Origin: Bacteroidales bacterium
Lineage (GTDB): Bacteria; Bacteroidota; Bacteroidia; Bacteroidales; F082
Length of the DNA: 64,000 bases
Direction of reading: 5' to 3'
Assembly: GCA_016282015.1 (NCBI GenBank)
Contig: JAEEJS010000055.1
Location: 1-64,000, forward strand
Part shown: positions 6,579 to 15,468 of the stretch, in pieces
Layout of the letters: every line of letters starts with the position of its first letter
How positions within the stretch are numbered: position 1 is the stretch's first letter
The notes under the pieces: model-generated
Seen by the model: the letters and a program-made list of their open reading frames with translations, nothing else
Told to the model about the DNA's origin: nothing
Database searches by the model: none
Made by a program: the position numbers and the translations under genes

Positions 6579-9554
6579 TTACTTATGCAAGTGGAAAACT
6601 ATGTGTGGTATGTCACCAATGAAGAGATCTTCATTTGCAGGATTGGCAGAACGCAGCGAAACGGTCGTGCTTGTGCCACTCCAGGTCACTATTTTTTCTG
6701 ATGTATTAACGCTCCAACCATCAGAAGGGGTACCGGAAATAGAGCCTAAAGGGCCATCGTAGTAGATTTCAATCTTCTTTATTGAATAGGATGCATAGGC
6801 CCCTCCGGATTCGATCTCGAAGGTTAGCGTTCCAGATTCCAAGTCAATATTTGAAGAAGTAAATTGATCCTTATCTGCAATGCCGGACAAACTGGCTTTG
6901 ATGCCGCCTTGGCTTACGTTTCCACTGCCATTCAAAGAAATCGAGCTAATAAAGCCACTCCCCCATGTCAAGGGTGCATAGATGTAAGGGCTGGTGCTGA
7001 TGGAGCCTTCGTCGCCGCCTATGGTCACCGTGCCGCAGGATTCGCCGTAGCCAGTGCCGATGCTATTGGTGGCATCGGTGCCTTTACTTGCCCATACGCT
7101 GGTCACAGTATTGTAGATGGTGATGCTACCACAGTTTCCATTAAAGCCCGTACCGATACCAGCTGCGTAGCTCCCACCGTTGGCAGTGATTGAGCCGCCA
7201 CTAATGGTGATATTGCCGCAAGTCCCATTATTGCCCGTACCGATACCAGCTCCGCTCTCACCACCGTTGGCAGTGATGTTGCCACCGCTGATGGTGATGT
7301 CGCCGCAGTTAGCACTCTGTCCGCCGCCAATGCCGGCGGCATGACCTCCGGTGGCCTCTATGCTACTACCACCATTTATCACGATGTTACCACAAGGAAT
7401 TTGATATCCTCCTCCGATGCCGGCACCCCATCCGTTGCTGCTTGCTGTAAGTGAGCCTGTGCCCTGAATGGTCAGAGTATATTCATCGCCCGAGCCAGTA
7501 TTGTGCGCCGCTTGGATACCAGGATAATTTTCGTAGAATCCCTTCACAGTGTTTGTCGTACCGTCCTTCAGGATGATGGTGGCGTCGCCCAGGCAGCTGA
7601 GGCCGGCATAGTTGCCAGTTTTCCAAGTAGCGTCGCCGTTGATGTCCGCGTTGTCAAGTGTCACCGTGGCGCAGGCGGCTATGGAAATCTTCACGTTTGT
7701 GCCCAGCTTGCCCGTAAGGATCTCGCCGTCGCTGGCGGTATAGTTTTCGGTGATTGTCGCGAGGTCTGTCACACTGGGGGCGGGAGTGGGATAAACCAGC
7801 TGGTTGGTTTGGATAACATTATAGCCGCCATACGGGTAGTAATCGACTTCCCAGCAAACCCTGTCACCAATGGTCACTTTGCTACAGTAGCTAGTACCAT
7901 CGCCTCTACCGACGCAGTCGTTTTCGTTATTTGCACCCCTCGTGGCAGTCACCCTGGTAACGCCTGTGGTGATGGTGATGTCACCGCAAGTTCCACTTTG
8001 TCCTGTTCCAATAGCAGCAGAATGTGAACCGCCCGTAGCCGTGACGGTACCACCAGAGATGGTGATAGTGCCGCAAGATTTACAAGTACCACTTCCGATG
8101 GCGGCACTATACTGACCGCCCGTAGCCGTGATTACACCACTCTGAATCACGATATTGCCGCAATCGATTCCATCCCCTTGTCCGCCACCGCCGATGCCGG
8201 TAGCCCAGCCGTTGCTGCTAGCACTAAGCGAGCCGGTGCCTGCGGTTTCGCCTTTGATGGTGAGCGTTGAGCCCGATGGCACGTGAATACCAGGATATTC
8301 ATCATAGAATCCCCTCACGGTGTTTGTCGTACCGTCCTTCAGGATGATGGTGGCTGTGCCTACACAGTTAATGCCAGCCCACGGGTAGCTGCTGTTGTTC
8401 ACTCCGTTGATGGTTACGCCATCCAGCGTCACCGTGGCTCCAGGGGCAATGGAGATTATGTAGTTGCCGGCAAGCGTACCTGTGAGGGTTTTTCCATCGT
8501 ATGCCGTATAGTGCGTGGTGAGGTAATTGAGGTAAACAATATTGCTCTCCACGGCTCCTTCATTATTAAACTTGATGTAATTGTTGTTGCTCATCGCCGG
8601 TACATCAAGTGTATAGCCCACATGGCCTATTGCAATATTTGATTTGTCAACCGCAGCTTGCGGGAGCAAAATGGCGTATTTCTTCGTATTATCTCCTGAA
8701 GGTTTCATCTTTATCATACCCGTGGTCTCCGTGTTTGGAACTATGCCCGGAGTGCCGCCGAAGTTGATGGTGGCCTGGGTGTATCTGTCGCCAATGCCCA
8801 CGGCGTCGGTGGTGCCGCTGGTCAGCGTGAGCTCCACCAGAGCGCATTTGTTTTCGAGGGTGCAGGTATATTCTTTAGAACCGACATATTCCACATGTCC
8901 CAGCGAAAGTACCGGCAAATTGCCAGTCTGATCACTGATATCGACAGAATATGATGTAGTGCCGGCTGTAAGTGTAGAAGGCGATATTGGCGCACCACCT
9001 ATGAAATAGAAATATAAATCACTTCCGGACGGAGTGTCAATGGTCCCTGAAAAAGCATCTTCAGCCATTGTCAATGTTCCAATGTATTTTGTTCCATCGC
9101 CAACGTAAATGACATCGCCATTCTCGTAATTAACTTTTCCGGTAACGCCAATAATAACATCATGTTTGCCGTCGTTGGCCACCTTTAATGAAATCTGTAT
9201 CTTTTCACCTGTGACTGGATTTATTGTCTCAACATTCTTCTTGCATTGTGTAAAGCAGGTGGCAATCATTATTGCTCCGGCCATTAATAACATTGCACTT
9301 CTTCTATTCTTGCGTCTTCTCACAACAGCATATCCCGCACTGGCAGCCAATAATATAGCCAATCCGCTTCCCACTGGTGTGTCAACAAACTCCTGGTTAT
9401 TCAGCGTAAAAGTAAAAACATCACGATTGCCGTTAAAGGCATCGTCAACACGGAAGAAATCATCGCTACTCTGAGCGAACATATTCATTGGCAACAGCGC
9501 AAACACCATCACCATAGAAAGCATAAAAGCCTTCAGTTTTAAAACTTTTTTCAT
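6579..9554 (-). CDS. Fimbrillin-like surface protein with two beta-helix repeat cassettes (paralogue A)
   Basis: 991 residues, the largest of the three. Signal peptide 1-28; PVGSGLAIL and AGYAVVRRRKNRR (60-85); second hydrophobic segment ending TCFTQC-KK (Cys100, Cys104); fimbrillin-like region to about 340; beta-helix cassette 1 (about 345-600); cassette 2 (about 605-870); then a unique C-terminal beta domain (about 875-991) without Gly repeats. Cassettes 1 and 2 share the same entry sequence (YAGLSCLGDATIILKDG type), so one arose by internal duplication. No obvious terminator follows: the stop is 111 bp upstream of the ATG of paralogue B, whose own promoter lies in that gap. Confidence 0.8.
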   Translation of the reverse strand: MKKVLKLKAFMLSMVMVFALLPMNMFAQSSDDFFRVDDAFNGNRDVFTFTLNNQEFVDTPVGSGLAILLAASAGYAVVRRRKNRRSAMLLMAGAIMIATCFTQCKKNVETINPVTGEKIQISLKVANDGKHDVIIGVTGKVNYENGDVIYVGDGTKYIGTLTMAEDAFSGTIDTPSGSDLYFYFIGGAPISPSTLTAGTTSYSVDISDQTGNLPVLSLGHVEYVGSKEYTCTLENKCALVELTLTSGTTDAVGIGDRYTQATINFGGTPGIVPNTETTGMIKMKPSGDNTKKYAILLPQAAVDKSNIAIGHVGYTLDVPAMSNNNYIKFNNEGAVESNIVYLNYLTTHYTAYDGKTLTGTLAGNYIISIAPGATVTLDGVTINGVNNSSYPWAGINCVGTATIILKDGTTNTVRGFYDEYPGIHVPSGSTLTIKGETAGTGSLSASSNGWATGIGGGGQGDGIDCGNIVIQSGVITATGGQYSAAIGSGTCKSCGTITISGGTVTATGGSHSAAIGTGQSGTCGDITITTGVTRVTATRGANNENDCVGRGDGTSYCSKVTIGDRVCWEVDYYPYGGYNVIQTNQLVYPTPAPSVTDLATITENYTASDGEILTGKLGTNVKISIAACATVTLDNADINGDATWKTGNYAGLSCLGDATIILKDGTTNTVKGFYENYPGIQAAHNTGSGDEYTLTIQGTGSLTASSNGWGAGIGGGYQIPCGNIVINGGSSIEATGGHAAGIGGGQSANCGDITISGGNITANGGESGAGIGTGNNGTCGNITISGGSITANGGSYAAGIGTGFNGNCGSITIYNTVTSVWASKGTDATNSIGTGYGESCGTVTIGGDEGSISTSPYIYAPLTWGSGFISSISLNGSGNVSQGGIKASLSGIADKDQFTSSNIDLESGTLTFEIESGGAYASYSIKKIEIYYDGPLGSISGTPSDGWSVNTSEKIVTWSGTSTTVSLRSANPANEDLFIGDIPHIVFHLHK

Positions 9555-9593
9555 TATTCAGTAGTTAAAAAAAATAGTTTGTTAGTTGAAGGT

Positions 9594-9602
9594 GCAAAAG
9601 TA
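9594..9602 (-). promoter_or_regulatory. -7 promoter box of paralogue A
   Basis: Minus-strand TACTTTTGC with the same spacing to the ATG as in paralogues B and C. Similarity of the leader block stops just upstream, at the 3' end of the transporter gene, which marks one edge of the duplicated unit. Confidence 0.55.
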
Positions 9603-9618
9603 CAAAAAAATTCAATCA

Positions 9619-10599
9619 TTAAACAAAAAACAGGCAGACTCCGGTTACGCTTATTATGGCACCTATCACTTCGCGGAAAGTGACTTTCTGATGGAAAAGT
9701 ATTGCGGCCGGAGCAATGATGAGTATCGGGGTTAGGGCGAAAAGGGTTTGCGCTATGCCGGCCGAGGTGTACATGGTGGCCAGCAACGAGGCGCTTACTC
9801 CTATGAAGGGGCCGAATACGGTCGACGCCAGCACGCACCACATGGCCTTGCGGTCGTTGGCAGCGTGACGCAACTGCTGCAACCCGTCTTTGTTAAACAA
9901 AACCAAAGCCAGGAAAAAGCCTATCAATCCGATGTATGCACGTATGGTTGTGGCAGCGAAAGGCACGCTTATGCTTGCGGGCAATGGCAATATGGCGCCT
10001 TCCATAACTGTGTCTTTAGCTATATTCAAAGCCTCAAGAGCTGCGTCGTAATGCGTCAGGCCGACCTTGCTGAGCACCAGGCCGAAACCCTGGCAAATTC
10101 CGGCCATTGCGGCATAAAATATGCCCTTGGCCGGCAGTTTGAAATGTAGCTTATGATTATCCGTGCCGTCGGTTTTGGACAGTATAGACAAAGCTATACC
10201 GCTCAAAGTGATTATCATTCCGATAATGGCCGCAGTGCGCATGCGTTCGCCAAGCAGAATCCTTCCGGTGATAGCTGCCGTTGGAGCCGATAGCGTCATG
10301 AAAAGCTGGCCGAAACGCGAGCCTATGTGTATGTAGCCTTGCATCAGACAGTAGTCGCCTATGACGTAGCCTACCAAGCCCGAGAGCAACAGCCACATCC
10401 AAGTGCCGCCGTCGGCATAGCGTGGATATGGCACGCCCATCACAAGCCACAGAGTGAGTGTCAGAAACAGCAGCGACATGGTCATTCTGATGGTGTTGAA
10501 CGGCAATGAGCCCATGCGTTTGGAGCCCACCTCTGCAAACAAGGCGGTGGCGGTCCAAGAAACGGCTACGAACAGTGCTATCAGCTCTCCCAGGAACAT
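9619..10599 (-). CDS. EamA/DMT-family transporter
   Basis: 326 residues from the ATG at 10599 (MFLGELIALFVAVSW). An upstream in-frame Met at 10641 lies beyond the -7 box (10616-10624) and cannot be the start. There are about ten hydrophobic helices in two homologous halves, as in EamA drug/metabolite transporters; the first half holds the typical SWTATALFAE helix and the second half VFGPFIGVSASLLATMYTS. These are inner-membrane exporters or permeases of small metabolites; the substrate cannot be read from sequence. It is divergent from pncB over a short bidirectional promoter region. Confidence 0.8.
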   Translation of the reverse strand: MFLGELIALFVAVSWTATALFAEVGSKRMGSLPFNTIRMTMSLLFLTLTLWLVMGVPYPRYADGGTWMWLLLSGLVGYVIGDYCLMQGYIHIGSRFGQLFMTLSAPTAAITGRILLGERMRTAAIIGMIITLSGIALSILSKTDGTDNHKLHFKLPAKGIFYAAMAGICQGFGLVLSKVGLTHYDAALEALNIAKDTVMEGAILPLPASISVPFAATTIRAYIGLIGFFLALVLFNKDGLQQLRHAANDRKAMWCVLASTVFGPFIGVSASLLATMYTSAGIAQTLFALTPILIIAPAAILFHQKVTFREVIGAIISVTGVCLFFV

Positions 10600-10615
10600 A
10601 ATTAAGTTTTGAACT

Positions 10616-10667
10616 GCAAAAATACGTGTAAATATTTGCAATCTGCAATAAAATGTTTTAATTTTGC
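10616..10667. promoter_or_regulatory. Divergent promoters for the DMT transporter and pncB
   Basis: Minus-strand TATTTTTGC (10616-10624) and plus-strand TAATTTTGC (10659-10667) are both good -7 boxes, placing the two transcription starts about 65 bp apart. Confidence 0.65.
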
Positions 10668-10685
10668 AAAAAATTTGTGAGTATC

Positions 10686-12164
10686 ATGGATTTAAACATT
10701 TCTTATTGCTCCGACAAGTATCAGTATACTATGGGCAAGTCGTTCTACGACAATGGAATGAAAGACAAACGCGCTGTTTTTAATCTTTTTTACCGCAAGG
10801 CTCCCGACACCAACAACTGGGCAGTGGTAAGCGGAGTGCGCGAAGTGCTTAAAATGGTGGAAGGCCTCGGAAAAGCCGATGAAAGTTTCTTTGAGCAGTT
10901 CCTGCCTGGCGACGAATATGAAGAAGTCCGCAAGTACTTCGCCAAGATGAAGTTTACTGGCAACATCTATGCCATGCGTGAGGGTGAAATAGCCTTTCCA
11001 AGAGAGCCTATCATCACCATCGAAGGCCCTATCATCGAAGCTCAAGTCCTTGAGACTCCTATGCTTTGCATTATGAACCATCAGATGGCTGTGGCCACAA
11101 AGGCGTCGCGCGTAACCCGTAGCACCACCAAGCCTATCAGCGAGTTCGGAAGCCGTCGCGCTCACGGTCCGTGGGCTGCCATTTACGGTGGAAAAGCGGC
11201 ATATATCGGAGGCTGTCAGAACACCTCCAACATAGTTACAGGCGTTGAGTTCGGTTTCCCGTCCTCAGGAACCATGGCGCACAGCTATGTCACCTCGTTC
11301 GGCCCAACAGTGAAAGGCGAATATGAAGCTTTCGACAAATACATCAAGACACACAAAAACGAGGTGCTGATACTGCTGGTCGACACTTATGACACTTTGA
11401 AGTGCGGTATCAAAAACGCCATCAAAGCGTTTAAAGCCAACGGAATAGACGACTCCTACCCTTGCGGCTACGGCATCCGTCTGGACAGTGGCGACCTTAC
11501 CTATCTTTCAATAAAGGCCCGCGACATGCTCGACGAAGCCGGTCTTAAGAATTGTAAGATTTTCGCTACCAACGCTTTGGACGAGTATCTCATCATGGAG
11601 TTGGAACGTCAGGGATGCAAGGTCGACAGCTACGGCGTGGGCGATGCCATTGCAACCAGCAAGCACAACCCATGTTTCGGCAATGTCTACAAACTGGTTC
11701 AGGTTGACGACATGCCTGTATTGAAACGTTCGGAGGAAAGCAGCAAGCTAATCAACCCTGGTTTCCAGATTACATACCGCATCATCCGCAACAACAAATT
11801 CAAGATCGATGTGACCTGTCTGCGTGGCGACAAGCTCGCTCAAGCCATAGAGAATCATGAGGAAATCACCTTGCGCGACGAGAACGACCGGCTGAAATCG
11901 ACCACCTTCCCCGCAGGCTCATACGAATACCGTATTTTGCAGCCTCAGGTTATGAAGGATGGCAAATCTATTGTTGAGTATGTCTCAATCCAGGAGAAGC
12001 GCAACTATTACCTCACCAACCTGGCCCACCTCGACGACACCGAGAAACGTCTCATCAACCCGCACTACTACAAATGCGACATCTCCGATGATCTCTACGA
12101 TTTGAAGGAAAGATTGATTGAAAATATCGTGAAGGAAATCGAGGAATTTGATAAGGAAAGGTAA
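10686..12164 (+). CDS. pncB: Nicotinate phosphoribosyltransferase
   Basis: 492 residues from the ATG at 10686; a GTG three codons earlier would also fit but sits almost at the transcription start. Converts nicotinate, PRPP and ATP to nicotinate mononucleotide in the Preiss-Handler NAD salvage route, in the cytoplasm. Family marks: N-terminal YTMGKSFYDNGMKDKRAVFN, the EFGSRRAHGP loop that holds the phosphorylated His region, GTMAHSYVTSF, and the GIRLDSGDL phosphate-binding segment. Full length for the family. Followed after 6 bp by the AlaX-like gene, so probably co-transcribed. Confidence 0.93.
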   Translation: MDLNISYCSDKYQYTMGKSFYDNGMKDKRAVFNLFYRKAPDTNNWAVVSGVREVLKMVEGLGKADESFFEQFLPGDEYEEVRKYFAKMKFTGNIYAMREGEIAFPREPIITIEGPIIEAQVLETPMLCIMNHQMAVATKASRVTRSTTKPISEFGSRRAHGPWAAIYGGKAAYIGGCQNTSNIVTGVEFGFPSSGTMAHSYVTSFGPTVKGEYEAFDKYIKTHKNEVLILLVDTYDTLKCGIKNAIKAFKANGIDDSYPCGYGIRLDSGDLTYLSIKARDMLDEAGLKNCKIFATNALDEYLIMELERQGCKVDSYGVGDAIATSKHNPCFGNVYKLVQVDDMPVLKRSEESSKLINPGFQITYRIIRNNKFKIDVTCLRGDKLAQAIENHEEITLRDENDRLKSTTFPAGSYEYRILQPQVMKDGKSIVEYVSIQEKRNYYLTNLAHLDDTEKRLINPHYYKCDISDDLYDLKERLIENIVKEIEEFDKER

Positions 12165-12170
12165 AAACCG

Positions 12171-12626
12171 ATGGACGAAATTATCAACGAGCATAATAAA
12201 AAGGAATATCCGCCGATGCACACAGCGGAGCACATCCTGAACGGCACCATGGTGAAGATGTGGGGCTGCAAGCGCTCATGCAAATCGCATGTTGAGCGCG
12301 AGAAATCGAAGCTCGACTATGTCTTCCCTCGCGCGTTGACACCCGAAGAAATAAAATCCATCGAAGACCGTGTTAACGAAGTGATACAGAAAGACTTACC
12401 AGTTACCATCGAATACGCCACTCAGGAAGAAGTGAAGCACCGTTTCGACATGGAGCGCCTTCCAGACAATGCCACCGACACCGTCCGGATTGTGAATGTC
12501 GGCGACTACGACGAATGCCTTTGTGCCGGCGACCACGTGCAAAATACTACTGAGATAGGAACTTTCAGGATTACCAGTTCGAGATATCAGGATGGAATGC
12601 TGAGGCTGGTGTTTCGGTTGGGGTAA
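12171..12626 (+). CDS. AlaX-type alanyl-tRNA editing protein
   Basis: 151 residues. It matches the second additional (editing) domain of alanyl/threonyl-tRNA synthetases: zinc-ligand motif HTAEH at 17-21 and the second CxxxH-type motif in ECLCAGDH about 116-118. Freestanding members hydrolyse Ser- or Gly-tRNA(Ala) in trans. The short form without a glycine-rich linker resembles small AlaX proteins. It lies 6 bp after pncB. Its 3' end overlaps the convergent gene at 12571-13599 by 56 bp. Confidence 0.8.
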   Translation: MDEIINEHNKKEYPPMHTAEHILNGTMVKMWGCKRSCKSHVEREKSKLDYVFPRALTPEEIKSIEDRVNEVIQKDLPVTIEYATQEEVKHRFDMERLPDNATDTVRIVNVGDYDECLCAGDHVQNTTEIGTFRITSSRYQDGMLRLVFRLG

Positions 12627-13599
12627 GTTTAACAACAATTTCATTAATTGATTCTCTATCAAGGTATTTTATGGATTCAAGTTTAGCAACAACATGTTTT
12701 ATCCATTCATTAAAAGCTATAATCTCCGATATATGGCCGAGTTTTGAAAGAGACCAAAGTGTGAGACCGATACTGCTGTATTTGTAATCACGAAAGATGA
12801 TGTGGCCTTGGAGGTCGCGGACAAAGTAAAAATGCCAATTCAACTCGTTGTTTATGACCCAACGGAGAGCTGCAGATGCCTCTTCTTCGGTGATGGAGCG
12901 GTCGGTTTTAGCTGAGATATAGGCGATTTGGAATGGCGTTAGCCTGTCTTTTGAAAGAGTATAGTTTTTGTCTTCGCAGACTTTTATTAGTAATTGTGGA
13001 TAAGCCACGTCGTCGATAACTCCATCACTATAGCTTTCAAGTTCATTGATTTTTTCTTTCATATACTCAATGGAATCGAACTGGAGGATGACTTTCAGAA
13101 GCTTGTAGTTTTCAATGTCCTCTTCCCAATAGCGTTTGACGATGTCGAGGTATTTGTCTTTCCAAAACAGCTGGCCGACCACATCAAATGCTTGATCCTG
13201 ATAAATGACAGTGTTGGCATAATATTCGATAAAGTATTTTGAACACCACACGACATCGGTTTTCTGACCTTTTTTCATGAAAGTTTCAATGATAAGCTCT
13301 TGATCATCGAATGATTGGACGTCGAATCGCTTTTGAAGTTGACGGCGAGTTTGCTTCAGTTGCTCGCCTCGGCTGTTTGTAAACTCATCGAGTAGCTTTT
13401 GGAGCGGAGCGTTTACGTGCTTGACAGTATCTTTTTTAGGCTTGGGATTTATCAAGTTATTTGTATAAATCCACAAATCTTCGTTGATGGTGTTGTTACG
13501 GATTCCCATGAGCTGATCTTGTGGCAATGCGTTGACCAGGTGCTTCAGGATGTCGAAGCTTGAATTAGGGTTTTCAATAAGATATTTTGAGAGTTCCAT
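12571..13599 (-). CDS. Unrecognised 342-residue protein
   Basis: No family recognised. No signal peptide or membrane segment; mostly helical and charged (for example KRYWEEDIENYKLLKVI), with no visible catalytic motif. It ends with SAFHPDISNW and overlaps the AlaX gene convergently by 56 bp, so the last residues may be a recent extension into neighbouring sequence. It lies 4 bp downstream of the leucine-rich repeat gene on the same strand and is probably co-transcribed with it. Base composition is more AT-rich than the housekeeping neighbours, as across the whole 12.6-18 kb stretch. Confidence 0.6.
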   Translation of the reverse strand: MELSKYLIENPNSSFDILKHLVNALPQDQLMGIRNNTINEDLWIYTNNLINPKPKKDTVKHVNAPLQKLLDEFTNSRGEQLKQTRRQLQKRFDVQSFDDQELIIETFMKKGQKTDVVWCSKYFIEYYANTVIYQDQAFDVVGQLFWKDKYLDIVKRYWEEDIENYKLLKVILQFDSIEYMKEKINELESYSDGVIDDVAYPQLLIKVCEDKNYTLSKDRLTPFQIAYISAKTDRSITEEEASAALRWVINNELNWHFYFVRDLQGHIIFRDYKYSSIGLTLWSLSKLGHISEIIAFNEWIKHVVAKLESIKYLDRESINEIVVKLTPTETPASAFHPDISNW

Positions 13600-13603
13600 A
13601 GTA

Positions 13604-14611
13604 TTATTTCTTTAGAAAATTCAAATATTTTCCTGTTGGACGAAGCCAATAATCGCGAGGTTTTCCATTGATAAACACCTTTGACTCAAAAGCGTCTTTG
13701 TGGACTTTTATGTTTCTATTCTTGAAGGAAACCGAGATTAAAGTGGTATTAAAGAAAGCAAACTGACCAATGCTCTTTATCGATGGCGGTATATTGATTT
13801 CTTTTAATGAAGTACAGTTGCAAAACGCATATTCCTCTATTAACTCAATGTTGTCAGGTATGCAAAAAGATTCCATTTCTTTTATAGTTGCAAAAGATGA
13901 AATCCCCAAACGTTTTACGGAAGTTGGAATTTTAGTTGTTTTGCAACCTTTTAGAAGAGTATTGGAGGCGGTCTCGATTATGGCATTACAATTTTCTCTG
14001 CTGTCATAAAATTTGTTTTGTTCAGAAACTATGATGGATTCCAAACCAAATATTTCTGCAAAATTATAATCTATGTGCATGATATTTGAGCCAATATATA
14101 ACGATTTTATAGCAACGGCACAGAAAGCCCCCTCGCTAATCCTTTCTGCGGAATCAGGAATGATGGTGTTGTCGCAGGCGACAACGAGTGTGTTAGTTGC
14201 AGTTTCAATAACGGCATTACAATTCTCTCGGCTGTCATAAAATTTGTTGTCTTTTGCTACATGGATTTCTTTTAAACTAGAATGTAATGCAAACCAGAAT
14301 GCATAGTTCTCAATTTTGCAGATTGATGCAGGAATAAAGATTGATTGCATTGTTTTTGGGAAAGAGCATGATCCGATTTCTGTCACTTTGTAGTTGTCTC
14401 CATTGATAAAGATATATTCAGGAATCACAAAGTCATCGAAAAAGTTGACTGTCAAAATACCGTCTGCTGTTTTATCATATTCCGAACATAATTTTAAATT
14501 TTTGCCATTCAAAAATTGGAATCCAACGCTTGTTGAAGTTGATATGTTTTTTTGTTGGCTGTTTTGAAAAATATTTCCTGCATCGGTTTTTATAAGTTTT
14601 TTCTTTGCCAT
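13604..14611 (-). CDS. BspA-type leucine-rich repeat protein
   Basis: 335 residues. It contains several BspA/LRR_5 repeats, recognisable by segments such as ITEIGSCSF-like, SIFIPASICKIENYAF, IKSLYIGSNIMHI, SFCIPDNIELIEEYAF and EINIPPSIKSIGQFAF. Two near-copies of an FYDSRENCNA(V/I)IETA segment interrupt the repeats, indicating internal duplication. There is no signal peptide (MAKKKLIKT), so unlike surface BspA proteins it is probably cytoplasmic or lacks its export signal. Promoter: minus-strand -7 box at 14636-14644. Role unknown; these repeats usually mediate protein binding. Confidence 0.75.
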   Translation of the reverse strand: MAKKKLIKTDAGNIFQNSQQKNISTSTSVGFQFLNGKNLKLCSEYDKTADGILTVNFFDDFVIPEYIFINGDNYKVTEIGSCSFPKTMQSIFIPASICKIENYAFWFALHSSLKEIHVAKDNKFYDSRENCNAVIETATNTLVVACDNTIIPDSAERISEGAFCAVAIKSLYIGSNIMHIDYNFAEIFGLESIIVSEQNKFYDSRENCNAIIETASNTLLKGCKTTKIPTSVKRLGISSFATIKEMESFCIPDNIELIEEYAFCNCTSLKEINIPPSIKSIGQFAFFNTTLISVSFKNRNIKVHKDAFESKVFINGKPRDYWLRPTGKYLNFLKK

Positions 14612-14635
14612 AGCATTACTTTTTTTTGTTACGAA

Positions 14636-14739
14636 GCAAAAATAGAATGTGCTTGTGCAAAAATAATGTGGAAGATGAAAGTGAAAAATATTTTTTTTAG
14701 CTTGTGCTTTGTTTTTGCATAATTAAATTGTAATTTTGC
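14636..14739. promoter_or_regulatory. Divergent promoters between the LRR gene and the gene at 14761
   Basis: Minus-strand TATTTTTGC at 14636-14644 and plus-strand TAATTTTGC at 14731-14739 are placed 25 and 22 bp from the respective ATG codons. Confidence 0.55.
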
Positions 14740-14760
14740 GAGTGAATAAAATAATAAAAG

Positions 14761-15467
14761 ATGGATAGAGAAAAATTCTTTGAAGATTTTCTTACCATGT
14801 GTGAACATAGTAAACCATATAAACAGTTTCCAGGACAAGGGAATCCAAATAAAGATATATTGATTGTAGGTAAGGAATCTACGGATGTTATAGATAGTCT
14901 CATAACAGATAAAATAAATTTATGTAGGAATAAGCAATGGCGAGATGCTCCTCGTAAAATAGATACATCAAATGATACATGGATGAATTATCAGCATTTA
15001 TGTGATTTGATATATTGGCGAATGTCAAACTATTCTGATTATTGGGATTTTGAGAAAGAATGTGCTTTTACTACTGAATTGAATAACAATCCAAGTAAAA
15101 CAACATCTAATCCAAACAAAGAGACTAAAAGAGCAATTGCTAATAGACTGGAGCTGTTTAAAGATTCCGACTTTATACAATCTTTTCCTGTTGTAATCTT
15201 GGCCTGTTCAAACTATATCACAAATCAAGGTGTGGGGAATGATAGACAAATTGATAGTACTTTTGATGTTGAATATGATGTTAATGGTGGTGAGCATTAT
15301 TTTACTAAAATGAATAAGTTTTTACTCATCACAATAAGGTTGATACGAAATTTTTTAAAGCAGGAGAAAAACTGGTTATCCATACACGTCAGTTGAGCCA
15401 GAATATTAAAGAAGATATGTTAATAGATATGGCAAAAGTTATTAGAAAACATTTAAAAATTGAATAA
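14761..15467 (+). pseudogene. Frameshifted gene, uracil-DNA-glycosylase-fold-like protein
   Basis: The ATG frame encodes 211 residues but turns to nonsense after a T5 run at 15319-15323. Adding one T there joins it to a coherent frame (NKVDTKFFKAGEKLVIHTRQ and on to RKHLKIE) that stops at 15465-15467, giving about 235 residues. Features that suggest, weakly, a uracil-DNA-glycosylase-like fold are an early DILIVGKES strand, a VVILACSNY strand and the late LVIHTRQLS segment. The corrected stop is 1 bp before the next ATG, a tight operon spacing that supports the longer product as ancestral. It could be a true mutation, a phase-variable site or a sequencing error. Confidence 0.6.
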
Positions 15468-15468
15468 T

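Noticed and set aside
10600-10641. Longer N-terminus of the DMT transporter
   Set aside because: The extra codons lie across the -7 box, so they would be upstream of the transcript start.
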